A stretch of DNA of 11,209 nucleotides, taken from positions 1 through 11,209 of the forward strand of contig JAHFNM010000024.1 in assembly GCA_023267415.1 (NCBI GenBank), given 5' to 3'. The stretch is from Candidatus Nomurabacteria bacterium. GTDB taxonomy: Bacteria; Patescibacteriota; Minisyncoccia; Phycocordibacterales; UBA9973. The notes under the pieces were generated by a model. The model did not search any database and was not told the DNA's origin. It was given only the letters and a program-made list of their open reading frames with translations. The first letter of the stretch is position 1. Every line of letters begins with the position of its first letter. The translations under genes and the position numbers were made by a program. Positions 4,843 through 11,209 of the stretch are shown here, piece by piece.

Positions 4843-7604
4843 TAGTAACCGAAATATACAACGGACAAGGTCTTGGCAACCAGCTCTGGTGCTATGTCGT
4901 GACGCGCGCAATAGCAAAACGCGGCGGCTATGATTTCGGCATCATGCATCCTGAGCGCTTCAAGTGCTTGGACTTCATGAACCTGGATTTCGGCCTGCCC
5001 GTCATCGGAGGCTCCGGGCCTGAAGGCGGAGTGCCGAGAACATTGCCGGAAGGCATCTCGCACTATTACAGCGAGCGCACGATCGTGGATCCAAAAAACG
5101 GTGCAGACATTCGCATGTATGATCCGACACTCGCTGAGATCGTCGACAACACAAAGGTCAACGGCATCATGCAAGACGAGCGATATATCCTCGACCAAAA
5201 AGACGAGATCCGCGAATGGCTCGCGATCAAACCTGACTTCGATTCAAAAGAGTACGCAAGCGACAGCATCTGCGTGATCAATTTCCGCGGCGGCGAATAT
5301 GTGCGTATCAAAGAAGTATTCCTGGCAAAAAAGTACTGGGAAGATGCCGTCGCCCATATGCGCACGATCGATCCCGCCATGTGTTTTGTCGTGGTGACGG
5401 ACGACGTGCCAACGGCAAAGAAATTCTTTCCGTCGTTTGCGATCCACCACAAGAGCATCGGAAGCGATTACGCAACAATCGCAAATGCGCACTATCTCAT
5501 CCTTTCAAATTCGAGCTTTGCCTGGTTCCCTGCCTGGCTCAACGAAAAAGCCAAGCTTGTCATCGCCCCAAAATATTGGGCGCATCACAATGTTTCCGAC
5601 GGCTACTGGAGCACTGGTGGCGCAATAACTAGCGGCTGGTCATACATGGACAAGAGCGGTGCCTTGTCGAGCGCCGATGAATGCAAAAAAGAATTCGAAG
5701 AGTATGAGCACGCGCACAGAGATTGGTTTGAGCAGCCAACGATCGCCGAAAACACCCTCATCGTTTCTAATTACTACAACGATCTTTCTTGGGTTCCACA
5801 ATACACAAATGACTACCTGGTGTACGACCAGAGTGCGGATCCGATCCTTCCTCCGAATATTGACCAGAACAAAGTATCGGAGAGTGAACACCGCGGACAT
5901 AATATCCGCGATTACTGCACGTATATCATCGACCACTACGATTCCCTGCCAGATCGAACTATCTTCTGCGCGGGCAACGTCTTTCCCCGCCACGTATCGC
6001 AGCCATATTTTAATTCCGTCATAAATGCGACGGGATTCACTCCGATCTTTGAGGCGGCGCGGCATTCGCCGCGCCGCCCGATCGCGCACATTTCAACAGC
6101 CGGCTTGTATGCCGAATACAACGACTCCTGGTATCTGCGCCATCATCCCACGAAATACTTTCATGACTACAACGATTTTTTGAGCTTCTGTTTCAAGAAC
6201 GTAACTATTCCAAAATATGTCGAGTTCGCACCAGGAGCGAACTACGTGGTACCCAAAGAGCATATTTTGAAATACCCAAAGTCATTTTACGAAAACCTGC
6301 GCCTCTTTGTCTCGCACACCGACCGCGCCATCCCCGGCGAGTCGCATCTTATCGAACGCGCGCTCTACACGATCTGGCACGACGAACACGAATTGAGCGA
6401 CGATATGAAAAGCGTTCTCCCGGCAGATTTTACCGGAGTTCCGAAGAAAGTTAAGCTCCCATCCATCGGATCGCTGTATCGAAAGACGGCAGGGGCAGCC
6501 TTCTCCGCTCAAAGGAAACTGGCATATGCTTCAAACAAATCCCGTGCACTGATGCAGTACTTCACCGGCAAGCGAAATCTCTCTACTTTATGGCAAAGAC
6601 CAGAACTAGTGGGGAGTGTTCGCATGTATAACCGAATTATGCGCATACTGGCGGCCATCCATACGCGCCTCGCGCTTTCTTTCCATGCACTTGCCAGTCG
6701 CGAACAAGTACCCATCTCACTCGCTAAAAAGCGACAAATTGCAGAGTATCGAAAAAAAATCTGCATATATGACGCGTTTATTTTTTTCAACGAACTCGAG
6801 CTGCTCGAATTGCGCCTGAGCATTCTCGATCCATACGTGGATTATTTCGTCATTGTCGAAGCGACCGAAACATTTTCTGGAAAACCAAAAGCGCTCGTGT
6901 ATGAAGAAAATAAAGAACGTTTCAAAAAATGGGCTCACAAAATAATCCATCACGTGACACGTGATACCCCTACGAGTTTTTACGACGCCAAAGTACGCCT
7001 CGCAGAAACGTCAGATCCGCTCGAAGCCAACATCTTACATACCGCTCTTACTAGCAGCAATGTACCCCAAGGCGCCACACACTGGCTTCGAGAGTTCTAC
7101 CAGAAAGAATGCATAAAAAAGGCACTTATTGGTTTGAACGATACAGACATATGCTATATCTCGGACATAGACGAAATTTGGAATCCAGAGACATCTATCA
7201 ACTATGAGAGTTCGGCCGTCTTTAAGTTCAAGCAACTGGTATATACCTATTATCTAAACAACCGTTCAAGCGAACCCTGGAGCGGAACTTTTGCTACACA
7301 GTATAAAAATATCCGTACAAATTCTCTCAATCACTTAGACAGTGCACACCAAACATCGTACACCTATGTAAAAAACGGCGGCTGGCACTTTACCAATATG
7401 GGCGGCGCCGAGCGCATCCGCACAAAGCTTGAATCGTACGGGCATCAAGAATTCAATACACCAGGCATCAAAACCCGGATCGAAGAGCAGATGCAGAGCA
7501 ACAAAGACTTCATCGGACGACAGTTCAAATTCTGGACCGACGAAAAGGACCTGCCAGAGTATCTCAAAGAACACAAAGAGCAATATAAAAATTTATTCAA
7601 ATAG
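4839..7604 (+). CDS. Three-module glycosyltransferase: GT11-like, DUF3431 and GT17-like domains
   Basis: At 921 residues this is the largest protein here, and it contains three separate modules. Residues 1 to about 272 are GT11 (alpha-1,2-fucosyltransferase-like): GQGLGNQLW at 9-17, VINFRGGEYV at 146-155 in place of the classic HxRRGDY, VVTDDVP at 185-191, and the strong NSSFAWFPAWLN at 224-235. Residues about 305-515 look like DUF3431, a predicted glycan-related domain: LIVSNYYNDLSWV, NIRDYCTYIIDHYDSLPD, FAPGANYVV and KYPKSFYENL. A linker (about 530-640), partly amphipathic, leads to GT17 (about 641-921; the N-acetylglucosaminyltransferase III relatives): IYDAFIFFNELELLELRL, VDYFVIVEATETFSGKPK and the metal-binding SDIDE at 775-779. 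The GT11 call fits the nearby gmd, because GT11 enzymes use GDP-fucose. Its start overlaps the previous stop by ATGA. Real donors, and whether all three modules are active, are unknown. Confidence 0.88.
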   Translation: MIVTEIYNGQGLGNQLWCYVVTRAIAKRGGYDFGIMHPERFKCLDFMNLDFGLPVIGGSGPEGGVPRTLPEGISHYYSERTIVDPKNGADIRMYDPTLAEIVDNTKVNGIMQDERYILDQKDEIREWLAIKPDFDSKEYASDSICVINFRGGEYVRIKEVFLAKKYWEDAVAHMRTIDPAMCFVVVTDDVPTAKKFFPSFAIHHKSIGSDYATIANAHYLILSNSSFAWFPAWLNEKAKLVIAPKYWAHHNVSDGYWSTGGAITSGWSYMDKSGALSSADECKKEFEEYEHAHRDWFEQPTIAENTLIVSNYYNDLSWVPQYTNDYLVYDQSADPILPPNIDQNKVSESEHRGHNIRDYCTYIIDHYDSLPDRTIFCAGNVFPRHVSQPYFNSVINATGFTPIFEAARHSPRRPIAHISTAGLYAEYNDSWYLRHHPTKYFHDYNDFLSFCFKNVTIPKYVEFAPGANYVVPKEHILKYPKSFYENLRLFVSHTDRAIPGESHLIERALYTIWHDEHELSDDMKSVLPADFTGVPKKVKLPSIGSLYRKTAGAAFSAQRKLAYASNKSRALMQYFTGKRNLSTLWQRPELVGSVRMYNRIMRILAAIHTRLALSFHALASREQVPISLAKKRQIAEYRKKICIYDAFIFFNELELLELRLSILDPYVDYFVIVEATETFSGKPKALVYEENKERFKKWAHKIIHHVTRDTPTSFYDAKVRLAETSDPLEANILHTALTSSNVPQGATHWLREFYQKECIKKALIGLNDTDICYISDIDEIWNPETSINYESSAVFKFKQLVYTYYLNNRSSEPWSGTFATQYKNIRTNSLNHLDSAHQTSYTYVKNGGWHFTNMGGAERIRTKLESYGHQEFNTPGIKTRIEEQMQSNKDFIGRQFKFWTDEKDLPEYLKEHKEQYKNLFK
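6053..6078. repeat. Perfect 11-bp GC-rich inverted repeat inside the three-module gene
   Basis: GGCGGCGCGGC (6053-6063) and its exact reverse complement (6068-6078) flank a 4-nt loop, ATTC. Every stem base is G or C. It encodes roughly EAARHSPRRP (residues 405-414) within the DUF3431 module. It has no T-tract, so it is not a simple terminator. It could be a small palindromic repeat inserted in frame or a site that slows transcription or translation. Confidence 0.7.
6611..6626 (+). promoter_or_regulatory. Internal Shine-Dalgarno-like site and in-frame ATG ahead of the GT17 module
   Basis: GGGGAG (6611-6616) sits 7 nt upstream of an in-frame ATG (6624-6626, residue 596). It is the best ribosome-site match in front of any ATG I examined in this window, where real gene starts mostly lack one. 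Initiation here would give a 326-residue protein with the short amphipathic leader and the whole GT17 module. It may be a relic of a formerly separate gene or a working internal start. Chance occurrence is also possible. Confidence 0.35.
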
Positions 7605-7608
7605 AGGT

Positions 7609-8436
7609 CTACCAATTCTTCTTATACCACTCTATTACGCTGTGCTGAAGACCCTTGGGAACAAGCCCGAAGAAGTGATACAACATTGATCGAAGAGTTC
7701 CACGGAAAATCGCTCCGGAATATCCCGGATAGTCATTCCGGTACTTTTTCGTCAATGCATTGTCTTTAGCAAATTGGTCTTGCTTGTGCTCGGCACTGAT
7801 CGAGTTCTCATGCAAAGTGAATCCAATGGCATATAGGGGCAGATTGGTCATGGAGCCTTTCGTACCAAGACGAAGCCAAAGATCGTAGTCTTCGACATGC
7901 TTAGCTTCAACACCTTCGCCGTACCCGTCGCATTCAAGCGCCACGCGCTTTGAGAAGAGTACTGTCGAATGAGTAAAGCAGTTTTTGGAAAGGATCTTTC
8001 CGCGGATGTCTTTGTCAGTTTCGGGAAGCAAATAACGAAAGACTTCGTTCTTCTTCTCGTTGTATACGACGACACCGGTGCCGATAAGTACGCATTCAGG
8101 ATGCAGCTGCATATATGCATACTGAGCCGAAAGCTTGTATGGAATGATCCAAAAATCATCATCGTCGATGCGGGCAATATACTCCCCTTTTGCCTCCGTA
8201 AGTCCGCGATTGAGCGTCTTTTGGATCCCAAGATTTGTCTCGTTTTTTATATAGCGAATGCGTGCGTCTTTTTCACAATACTTTTGTACGACTTCTCTTG
8301 TATTGTCAGTCGAACCATCATCAATCACTAAAAGCTCCCATGCCGCATGGGTTTGAGCGAGCACGCTGTCGATGCTCTGCGCGATCGTCTTTGCGCCGTT
8401 ATGTGTCGGTAAAATGATTGATATTTGTGGTTCCAT
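7609..8436 (-). CDS. Family 2 glycosyltransferase
   Basis: This is a compact, soluble GT-A fold glycosyltransferase of 275 residues, expected to act at the cytoplasmic face of the membrane. It has all the family landmarks: ISIILPTHNGAKTIAQSIDS at residues 5-24, LLVIDDGSTDNT at 35-46 for nucleotide binding, NLGIQKTLNRGL at 68-79, ARIDDDDFW at 88-96 carrying the metal-binding acids, and VEDYDLWLRL at 181-190 with the ED that usually holds the catalytic base. The C-terminal 50 residues are basic and aromatic (for example MLYHFFGLVPKGL) and may touch the membrane. The donor sugar cannot be inferred. Its ATG overlaps the upstream gene's TAA as TAATG, with no Shine-Dalgarno sequence, so translation is probably coupled. 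It is last in the minus-strand operon and ends 4 bp from the opposing three-module gene. Confidence 0.95.
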   Translation of the reverse strand: MEPQISIILPTHNGAKTIAQSIDSVLAQTHAAWELLVIDDGSTDNTREVVQKYCEKDARIRYIKNETNLGIQKTLNRGLTEAKGEYIARIDDDDFWIIPYKLSAQYAYMQLHPECVLIGTGVVVYNEKKNEVFRYLLPETDKDIRGKILSKNCFTHSTVLFSKRVALECDGYGEGVEAKHVEDYDLWLRLGTKGSMTNLPLYAIGFTLHENSISAEHKQDQFAKDNALTKKYRNDYPGYSGAIFRGTLRSMLYHFFGLVPKGLQHSVIEWYKKNW

Positions 8437-9494
8437 TATAACAAGTGCATTTGTTCGAATAATTTTTTGAATCGGAGATCGTAGGTATGCTCGCGTTTGG
8501 TACGCTCATGTCCGAGATCACGAATGGCTTCACGCTCTTTCGGATGCGCCAAATAATACTGTATCTTCTGTGTCAAATCGTCGATCGAGTGATAGAACAC
8601 CGCCTCCTCGTTTTCCTTGAAATAGAGCTCCATACCCGGAACAGCTCCAGTGATGCAGAACCCGCCCACAGCAGTGATCTCAAACGAGCGGGCCTTGATC
8701 TGGGGAATGCGCTGCTGCCACCACTGGCGGATGTTTGCAAAGAAGTGCCATCCATTCCAAACGAAACGATTGACCGAGCGCTTCAAGAGAAGCCGCCCCC
8801 ATGATTCTATACCGAATCCCGACTGCGGCACGGTAAAGTTGAGATTGATGCGGCTGGTACGGAAAATATCCTTCATCTCCGCTCCGCTCACGCGGCCACG
8901 CTCCCAACCAGCGCCATATGCTTCGACAATAATGCCTCGAGCAGCGAGCATCTCTACCCATTTTCCACGGTAATAATTCTTTTGTCCGACAAAGCTCACG
9001 CTGTATTTATAACCAACATCATCTTTTGGAAGATTGACTGCCTCGTCGATATTCTTGGCGCTTGCCGCCCATTGCGAAAGAAGCACTAATGCTGCGCCGA
9101 GCTTCTTGTATTTTTCGATCGCCCCAACGTGTGTGGTGATCGGGTACGAAAAATGCGTTGCGTACTCTTTTGTATATGTATCAAAGCGCCAGTGATCGTC
9201 GCAAAACCATCCTGCGGTCGTTGTCATCGTCTTTATTTTATCGAGCGTCTTTAGATCAAGCTCATCTGTATACATGACGGCAAAGACCAGGTCGGGCTTT
9301 TCCGATTCGACAAGTTTTTCCAAACCTTCGTTGTATGCCTTTTTGCCTACCGCGAGGATTTTGTCATACGGATATTCGATAAGTTCGACACCCTGCATAT
9401 TGCGCAGATTGTCGGCGAAAGCCGATTCTTCATAGCTCTTGCCACGCTTTGGGTCATATTTATCGTTCTGAACGGCGAGATAGATGATTTTCAT
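8436..9494 (-). CDS. GT4-like glycosyltransferase with CgeB-type C-terminal domain
   Basis: The 352-residue protein looks like a GT-B fold glycosyltransferase of the CgeB/Glyco_trans_1_2 group. The N-terminal half begins MKIIYLAVQND, contains PDLVFAVMYTDELD (67-80) and AGWFCDDHWR (94-103), and has the interdomain VSFVGQKNYYRGKWVEML at about 166-183. The C-terminal half has INLNFTVP (216-223), then IKARSFEITAVGGFCIT (266-282), where the Glu of RSFEI corresponds to the nucleotide-sugar-binding acid of this fold, and ends HERTKREHTYDLRFKKLF. Residues about 225-262 form an unusual tryptophan- and arginine-rich insertion just before that motif. A family-level function is supported; the sugar is not. 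It lies 6 nt downstream of the TPR gene and overlaps the GT2 gene by one base. There is no ribosome-binding match before its ATG. Confidence 0.88.
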   Translation of the reverse strand: MKIIYLAVQNDKYDPKRGKSYEESAFADNLRNMQGVELIEYPYDKILAVGKKAYNEGLEKLVESEKPDLVFAVMYTDELDLKTLDKIKTMTTTAGWFCDDHWRFDTYTKEYATHFSYPITTHVGAIEKYKKLGAALVLLSQWAASAKNIDEAVNLPKDDVGYKYSVSFVGQKNYYRGKWVEMLAARGIIVEAYGAGWERGRVSGAEMKDIFRTSRINLNFTVPQSGFGIESWGRLLLKRSVNRFVWNGWHFFANIRQWWQQRIPQIKARSFEITAVGGFCITGAVPGMELYFKENEEAVFYHSIDDLTQKIQYYLAHPKEREAIRDLGHERTKREHTYDLRFKKLFEQMHLL

Positions 9495-9500
9495 TGGAAT

Positions 9501-10364
9501 TTACTGCTGACTAAAATCAATAATGGGGATGCTGTGGCTCTTTTCGAGGTAATCAATGACCCCATCATAGGTCTCTTTCTGGCTAAAATCAAGCAGGGCG
9601 AGGCGTTTGGTAACGACCGTAAAATGCTGAATATCCCCTTTCATATAGTAGTAATAAAAGAAGTGCTTGTATGCATTGATCGAAAGAGCGTTGTCCGGAT
9701 CGATCCCGCGGCCAAGAGAATATTCAAAATAGTCGAGTGCTTTGTCATATGATGTTTGGCCCTTTACCGCATACAATGCCCCGAGATAGTAATGCGTTTC
9801 TGGAAGAGTCGGCGCTTCGGCAAGTACTGAATTGAGCACATCAAACGCCCTGTTTTCCTCTCCGTGATTTGAAAGATGGATGGCATATTCATACAGCGTG
9901 TCTTGGCGATCGGGAACGAGTGCGAGTGAGCGCTGGTAATACATGTCAGCTTTCTCGTAGTATCCTTGGTGCGGAGTGATCGAATCTTTTAAATCGTACG
10001 CCTTGGCAAGAAGGAGAAGCTCGTAGTATGCGCGGATAGGGCGCTCCGTTTCGTAATCGGTCATTCTTGCCACAGCAAAATCAAGCCGCGGGCTAGAGCC
10101 CGAGAAGCTTCTGTCTTTGTACTCCGAAAATACGAAATTGAGCAGTTCGTAGCGGATGCGTTCTTGCACGAAGCTATCCCGAAAGAGCATGTCGTCGTTC
10201 ATGAGAGCCGACGCATCGCCGTTGTGCGCCTCATTAATATCAGTTTCAAATGCGATAAGTTGGCGCGTCGGCAGAATAGTGAAAAAGAGAAGCACAGACA
10301 GAAACAAAAGCGCTGATGCGCAAACGGCGATGCTTGTCAGTGTTGTTCGTTTTCTATCGTTCAT
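9501..10364 (-). CDS. Membrane-anchored TPR protein, partner of the adjacent O-antigen ligase
   Basis: From the ATG at 10362-10364 the protein has 287 residues: a short basic N-terminus (MNDRKR), one transmembrane segment at about 8-31, and a large domain expected on the outer side. That domain contains tetratricopeptide-like helical pairs. The clearest are about 152-186 (DTLYEYAIHLSNHGEENRAF) and 189-222 (ETHYYLGALYAVKGQ, then KALDYFEYSL), with weaker ones around 110-150 and 227-260. TPR domains bind proteins or glycans and have no catalytic residues. The start lies inside the end of the ligase gene, overlapping by 11 nt. An ATG at 10370 or a TTG at 10382 would add 2 or 6 residues. In many bacteria the same order, ligase domain, membrane segment, TPR, is a single polypeptide, so this is probably the detached tail of such a protein, assisting polymerisation or ligation. 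Confidence 0.82.
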   Translation of the reverse strand: MNDRKRTTLTSIAVCASALLFLSVLLFFTILPTRQLIAFETDINEAHNGDASALMNDDMLFRDSFVQERIRYELLNFVFSEYKDRSFSGSSPRLDFAVARMTDYETERPIRAYYELLLLAKAYDLKDSITPHQGYYEKADMYYQRSLALVPDRQDTLYEYAIHLSNHGEENRAFDVLNSVLAEAPTLPETHYYLGALYAVKGQTSYDKALDYFEYSLGRGIDPDNALSINAYKHFFYYYYMKGDIQHFTVVTKRLALLDFSQKETYDGVIDYLEKSHSIPIIDFSQQ

Positions 10365-11209
10365 ATGCATGCATACTCTCAAAAATAATGAGTCCCGTCA
10401 TTGCAAAAAATGAAAGCGAGGTCACTAGAACATCGAAGTCAAACATGTCCTGGATGAAAAATGCTAAGGCCCAAAAAATGCACAGCGACGCAAGGACCGG
10501 CTTTGCTTTGCCGATGCGAATGACTACTCTAAAAAAGCACCACCATACCCCCAAGTATGCAAGGAGTCCAAGAATGCCGGTCATCGTAAGCATATCGAGC
10601 AGCTTGTTGTGCGGACGATCGGGAAAACCATGATCTTCGGCAAAGAGCCGGGGCTGATACGAATCCTGCCAGGCAAAGAGATAATTGTCCCATCCCCAGC
10701 CGACAAGCGTGCGCTCTACGCCTACGGTCTTTGGATTCACAGCATGCAGAGAAATATTCCAAAAGATCAGGCGCGAACGCGAAGTGGAATCCGCAGTGGT
10801 AAATGTGGAGACCCGGTCAACGCCCGGAATATGCGACCAGAATGTGCTGTGGCGAGTAGCGGCGAAGATTCCGCTAGCAATGAGCATGCAGGCAACGACG
10901 ATAGCAATAGTTCTTCGAATAAGGCTTTTATTCAAAAAGGCATTCTGCTCGTTCCTGAAAAGGATATAGCCGAGGGTCAAAAAAAGAGATCCGAGCAATC
11001 CGACAAGCACCGACCTGGTACCGGCAAGCAATATGCCGAAAAACGCAACGATCGAGACGACTAGGCCAGTGATGCGCAAAGTCCGCGAAGATATTTCACT
11101 TCGCATGCAAAAGAAATACAGCCCACAAAAGAGGACGAACAATAAATAGCCGGCCAGATAGATCGGATTACCGACAAACGCCACGGGCCGACTCATTCCT
11201 CCCGCATAC
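10354..11209 (-). CDS. O-antigen ligase / Wzy-polymerase family protein, C-terminal part (runs off right edge)
   Basis: The reading frame stays open to the right edge, giving 284 residues before TAG at 10354-10356. The RPVAFVGNPIYLAGYLL segment near the edge is a mid-protein motif of this family, so the ATG at 11194-11196 is probably not the start and a few hundred N-terminal residues are missing. Several membrane helices are visible, with AGTRSVLVGLLGS (the conserved Arg after a helix, codon at 11014-11016), DSTSRSRLIFW, GWGWDNYLFAW and DRPHNKLLDMLTMTGILGLL. The histidine of RPHN (10609-10611) matches the position required in WaaL ligases. The family either polymerises repeat units (Wzy) or attaches glycan to lipid or protein (ligase) on the outer face; sequence alone does not separate these. 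It overlaps the TPR gene. Confidence 0.9.
   Translation of the reverse strand, partial: YAGGMSRPVAFVGNPIYLAGYLLFVLFCGLYFFCMRSEISSRTLRITGLVVSIVAFFGILLAGTRSVLVGLLGSLFLTLGYILFRNEQNAFLNKSLIRRTIAIVVACMLIASGIFAATRHSTFWSHIPGVDRVSTFTTADSTSRSRLIFWNISLHAVNPKTVGVERTLVGWGWDNYLFAWQDSYQPRLFAEDHGFPDRPHNKLLDMLTMTGILGLLAYLGVWWCFFRVVIRIGKAKPVLASLCIFWALAFFIQDMFDFDVLVTSLSFFAMTGLIIFESMHAYER

Noticed and set aside
6949..6965. Perfect palindrome ATCACGTG-A-CACGTGAT
   Set aside because: An 8-bp-arm palindrome with such short spacing is expected about once in 11 kb by chance, it lies in coding sequence, and there is no promoter nearby to make it an operator.
10090..10104. Small hairpin CGGGCT-AG-AGCCCG in the TPR gene
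   Set aside because: The 2-nt loop is sterically poor, there is no T-tract, and the sequence is ordinary coding sequence.
11194..11196. ATG as the true start of the ligase gene
   Set aside because: The frame remains open to the edge and the GNPIYLAGYL motif that follows is normally found well inside the protein. The GGGAGGA directly before the ATG has no spacer and would not work as a ribosome site.
1..11209. Alternative genetic code (UGA read as glycine, as in some Candidate Phyla Radiation lineages)
   Set aside because: All genes read full length with the standard code, and TGA ends the gene at 4840-4842 exactly where the next gene begins.
1..11209. CRISPR arrays, tRNA or rRNA genes, insertion sequences or integrase
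   Set aside because: I saw no regularly spaced repeats, tRNA-like cloverleaf, transposase or integrase frame; nearly every base belongs to a glycan gene.

Overview
The window is part of a cell-surface polysaccharide biosynthesis locus, almost entirely coding, with nine protein genes and no RNA genes, insertion sequences or CRISPR arrays seen. The make-up resembles loci of Candidate Phyla Radiation (Patescibacteria, Parcubacteria-like) genomes. Grounds are the O-antigen ligase/TPR pair, multi-module glycosyltransferases built from DUF3431, DUF5672 and GT17 domains, tightly overlapping genes, and start codons mostly without a Shine-Dalgarno sequence. This placement is inference from protein style, not a phylogenetic result. 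The standard code fits: TGA acts as a stop.

Layout. Positions 1-509 (minus strand) hold the N-terminal part of gmd, GDP-mannose 4,6-dehydratase, which runs off the left edge. A short intergenic region (510-589) carries apparent divergent promoters. A plus-strand operon follows: a polyprenyl-phosphate sugar-1-phosphate transferase (590-1879), a Wzx-type flippase (about 1968-3416), a GT2-DUF5672 double glycosyltransferase (3430-4842), and a 921-residue protein combining GT11, DUF3431 and GT17 modules (4839-7604). After a 4-bp gap come four minus-strand genes read from the right edge inward: a partial O-antigen ligase/polymerase (10354-11209), a membrane-anchored TPR protein (9501-10364), a GT4/CgeB-like glycosyltransferase (8436-9494) and a GT2 glycosyltransferase (7609-8436).

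How it fits together. The locus has the parts of a Wzx/Wzy-type pathway. The membrane transferase would load the first sugar phosphate on the lipid carrier. The soluble glycosyltransferases, at least six modules in four proteins, would extend it, Wzx would flip it, and the Wzy/WaaL-like protein with its TPR partner would polymerise or ligate it outside. Gmd would supply GDP-4-keto-6-deoxymannose, the precursor of GDP-fucose or GDP-rhamnose. This matches the GT11 (fucosyltransferase-like) module.

Most notable points: an abrupt codon-usage switch inside gmd near 183-212, suggesting a recombination or assembly junction; the GT11-DUF3431-GT17 fusion, with a Shine-Dalgarno-like site and in-frame ATG before its last module; a perfect 11-bp GC-rich stem inside the same gene; and an apparent split of a ligase-TPR protein into two overlapping genes.
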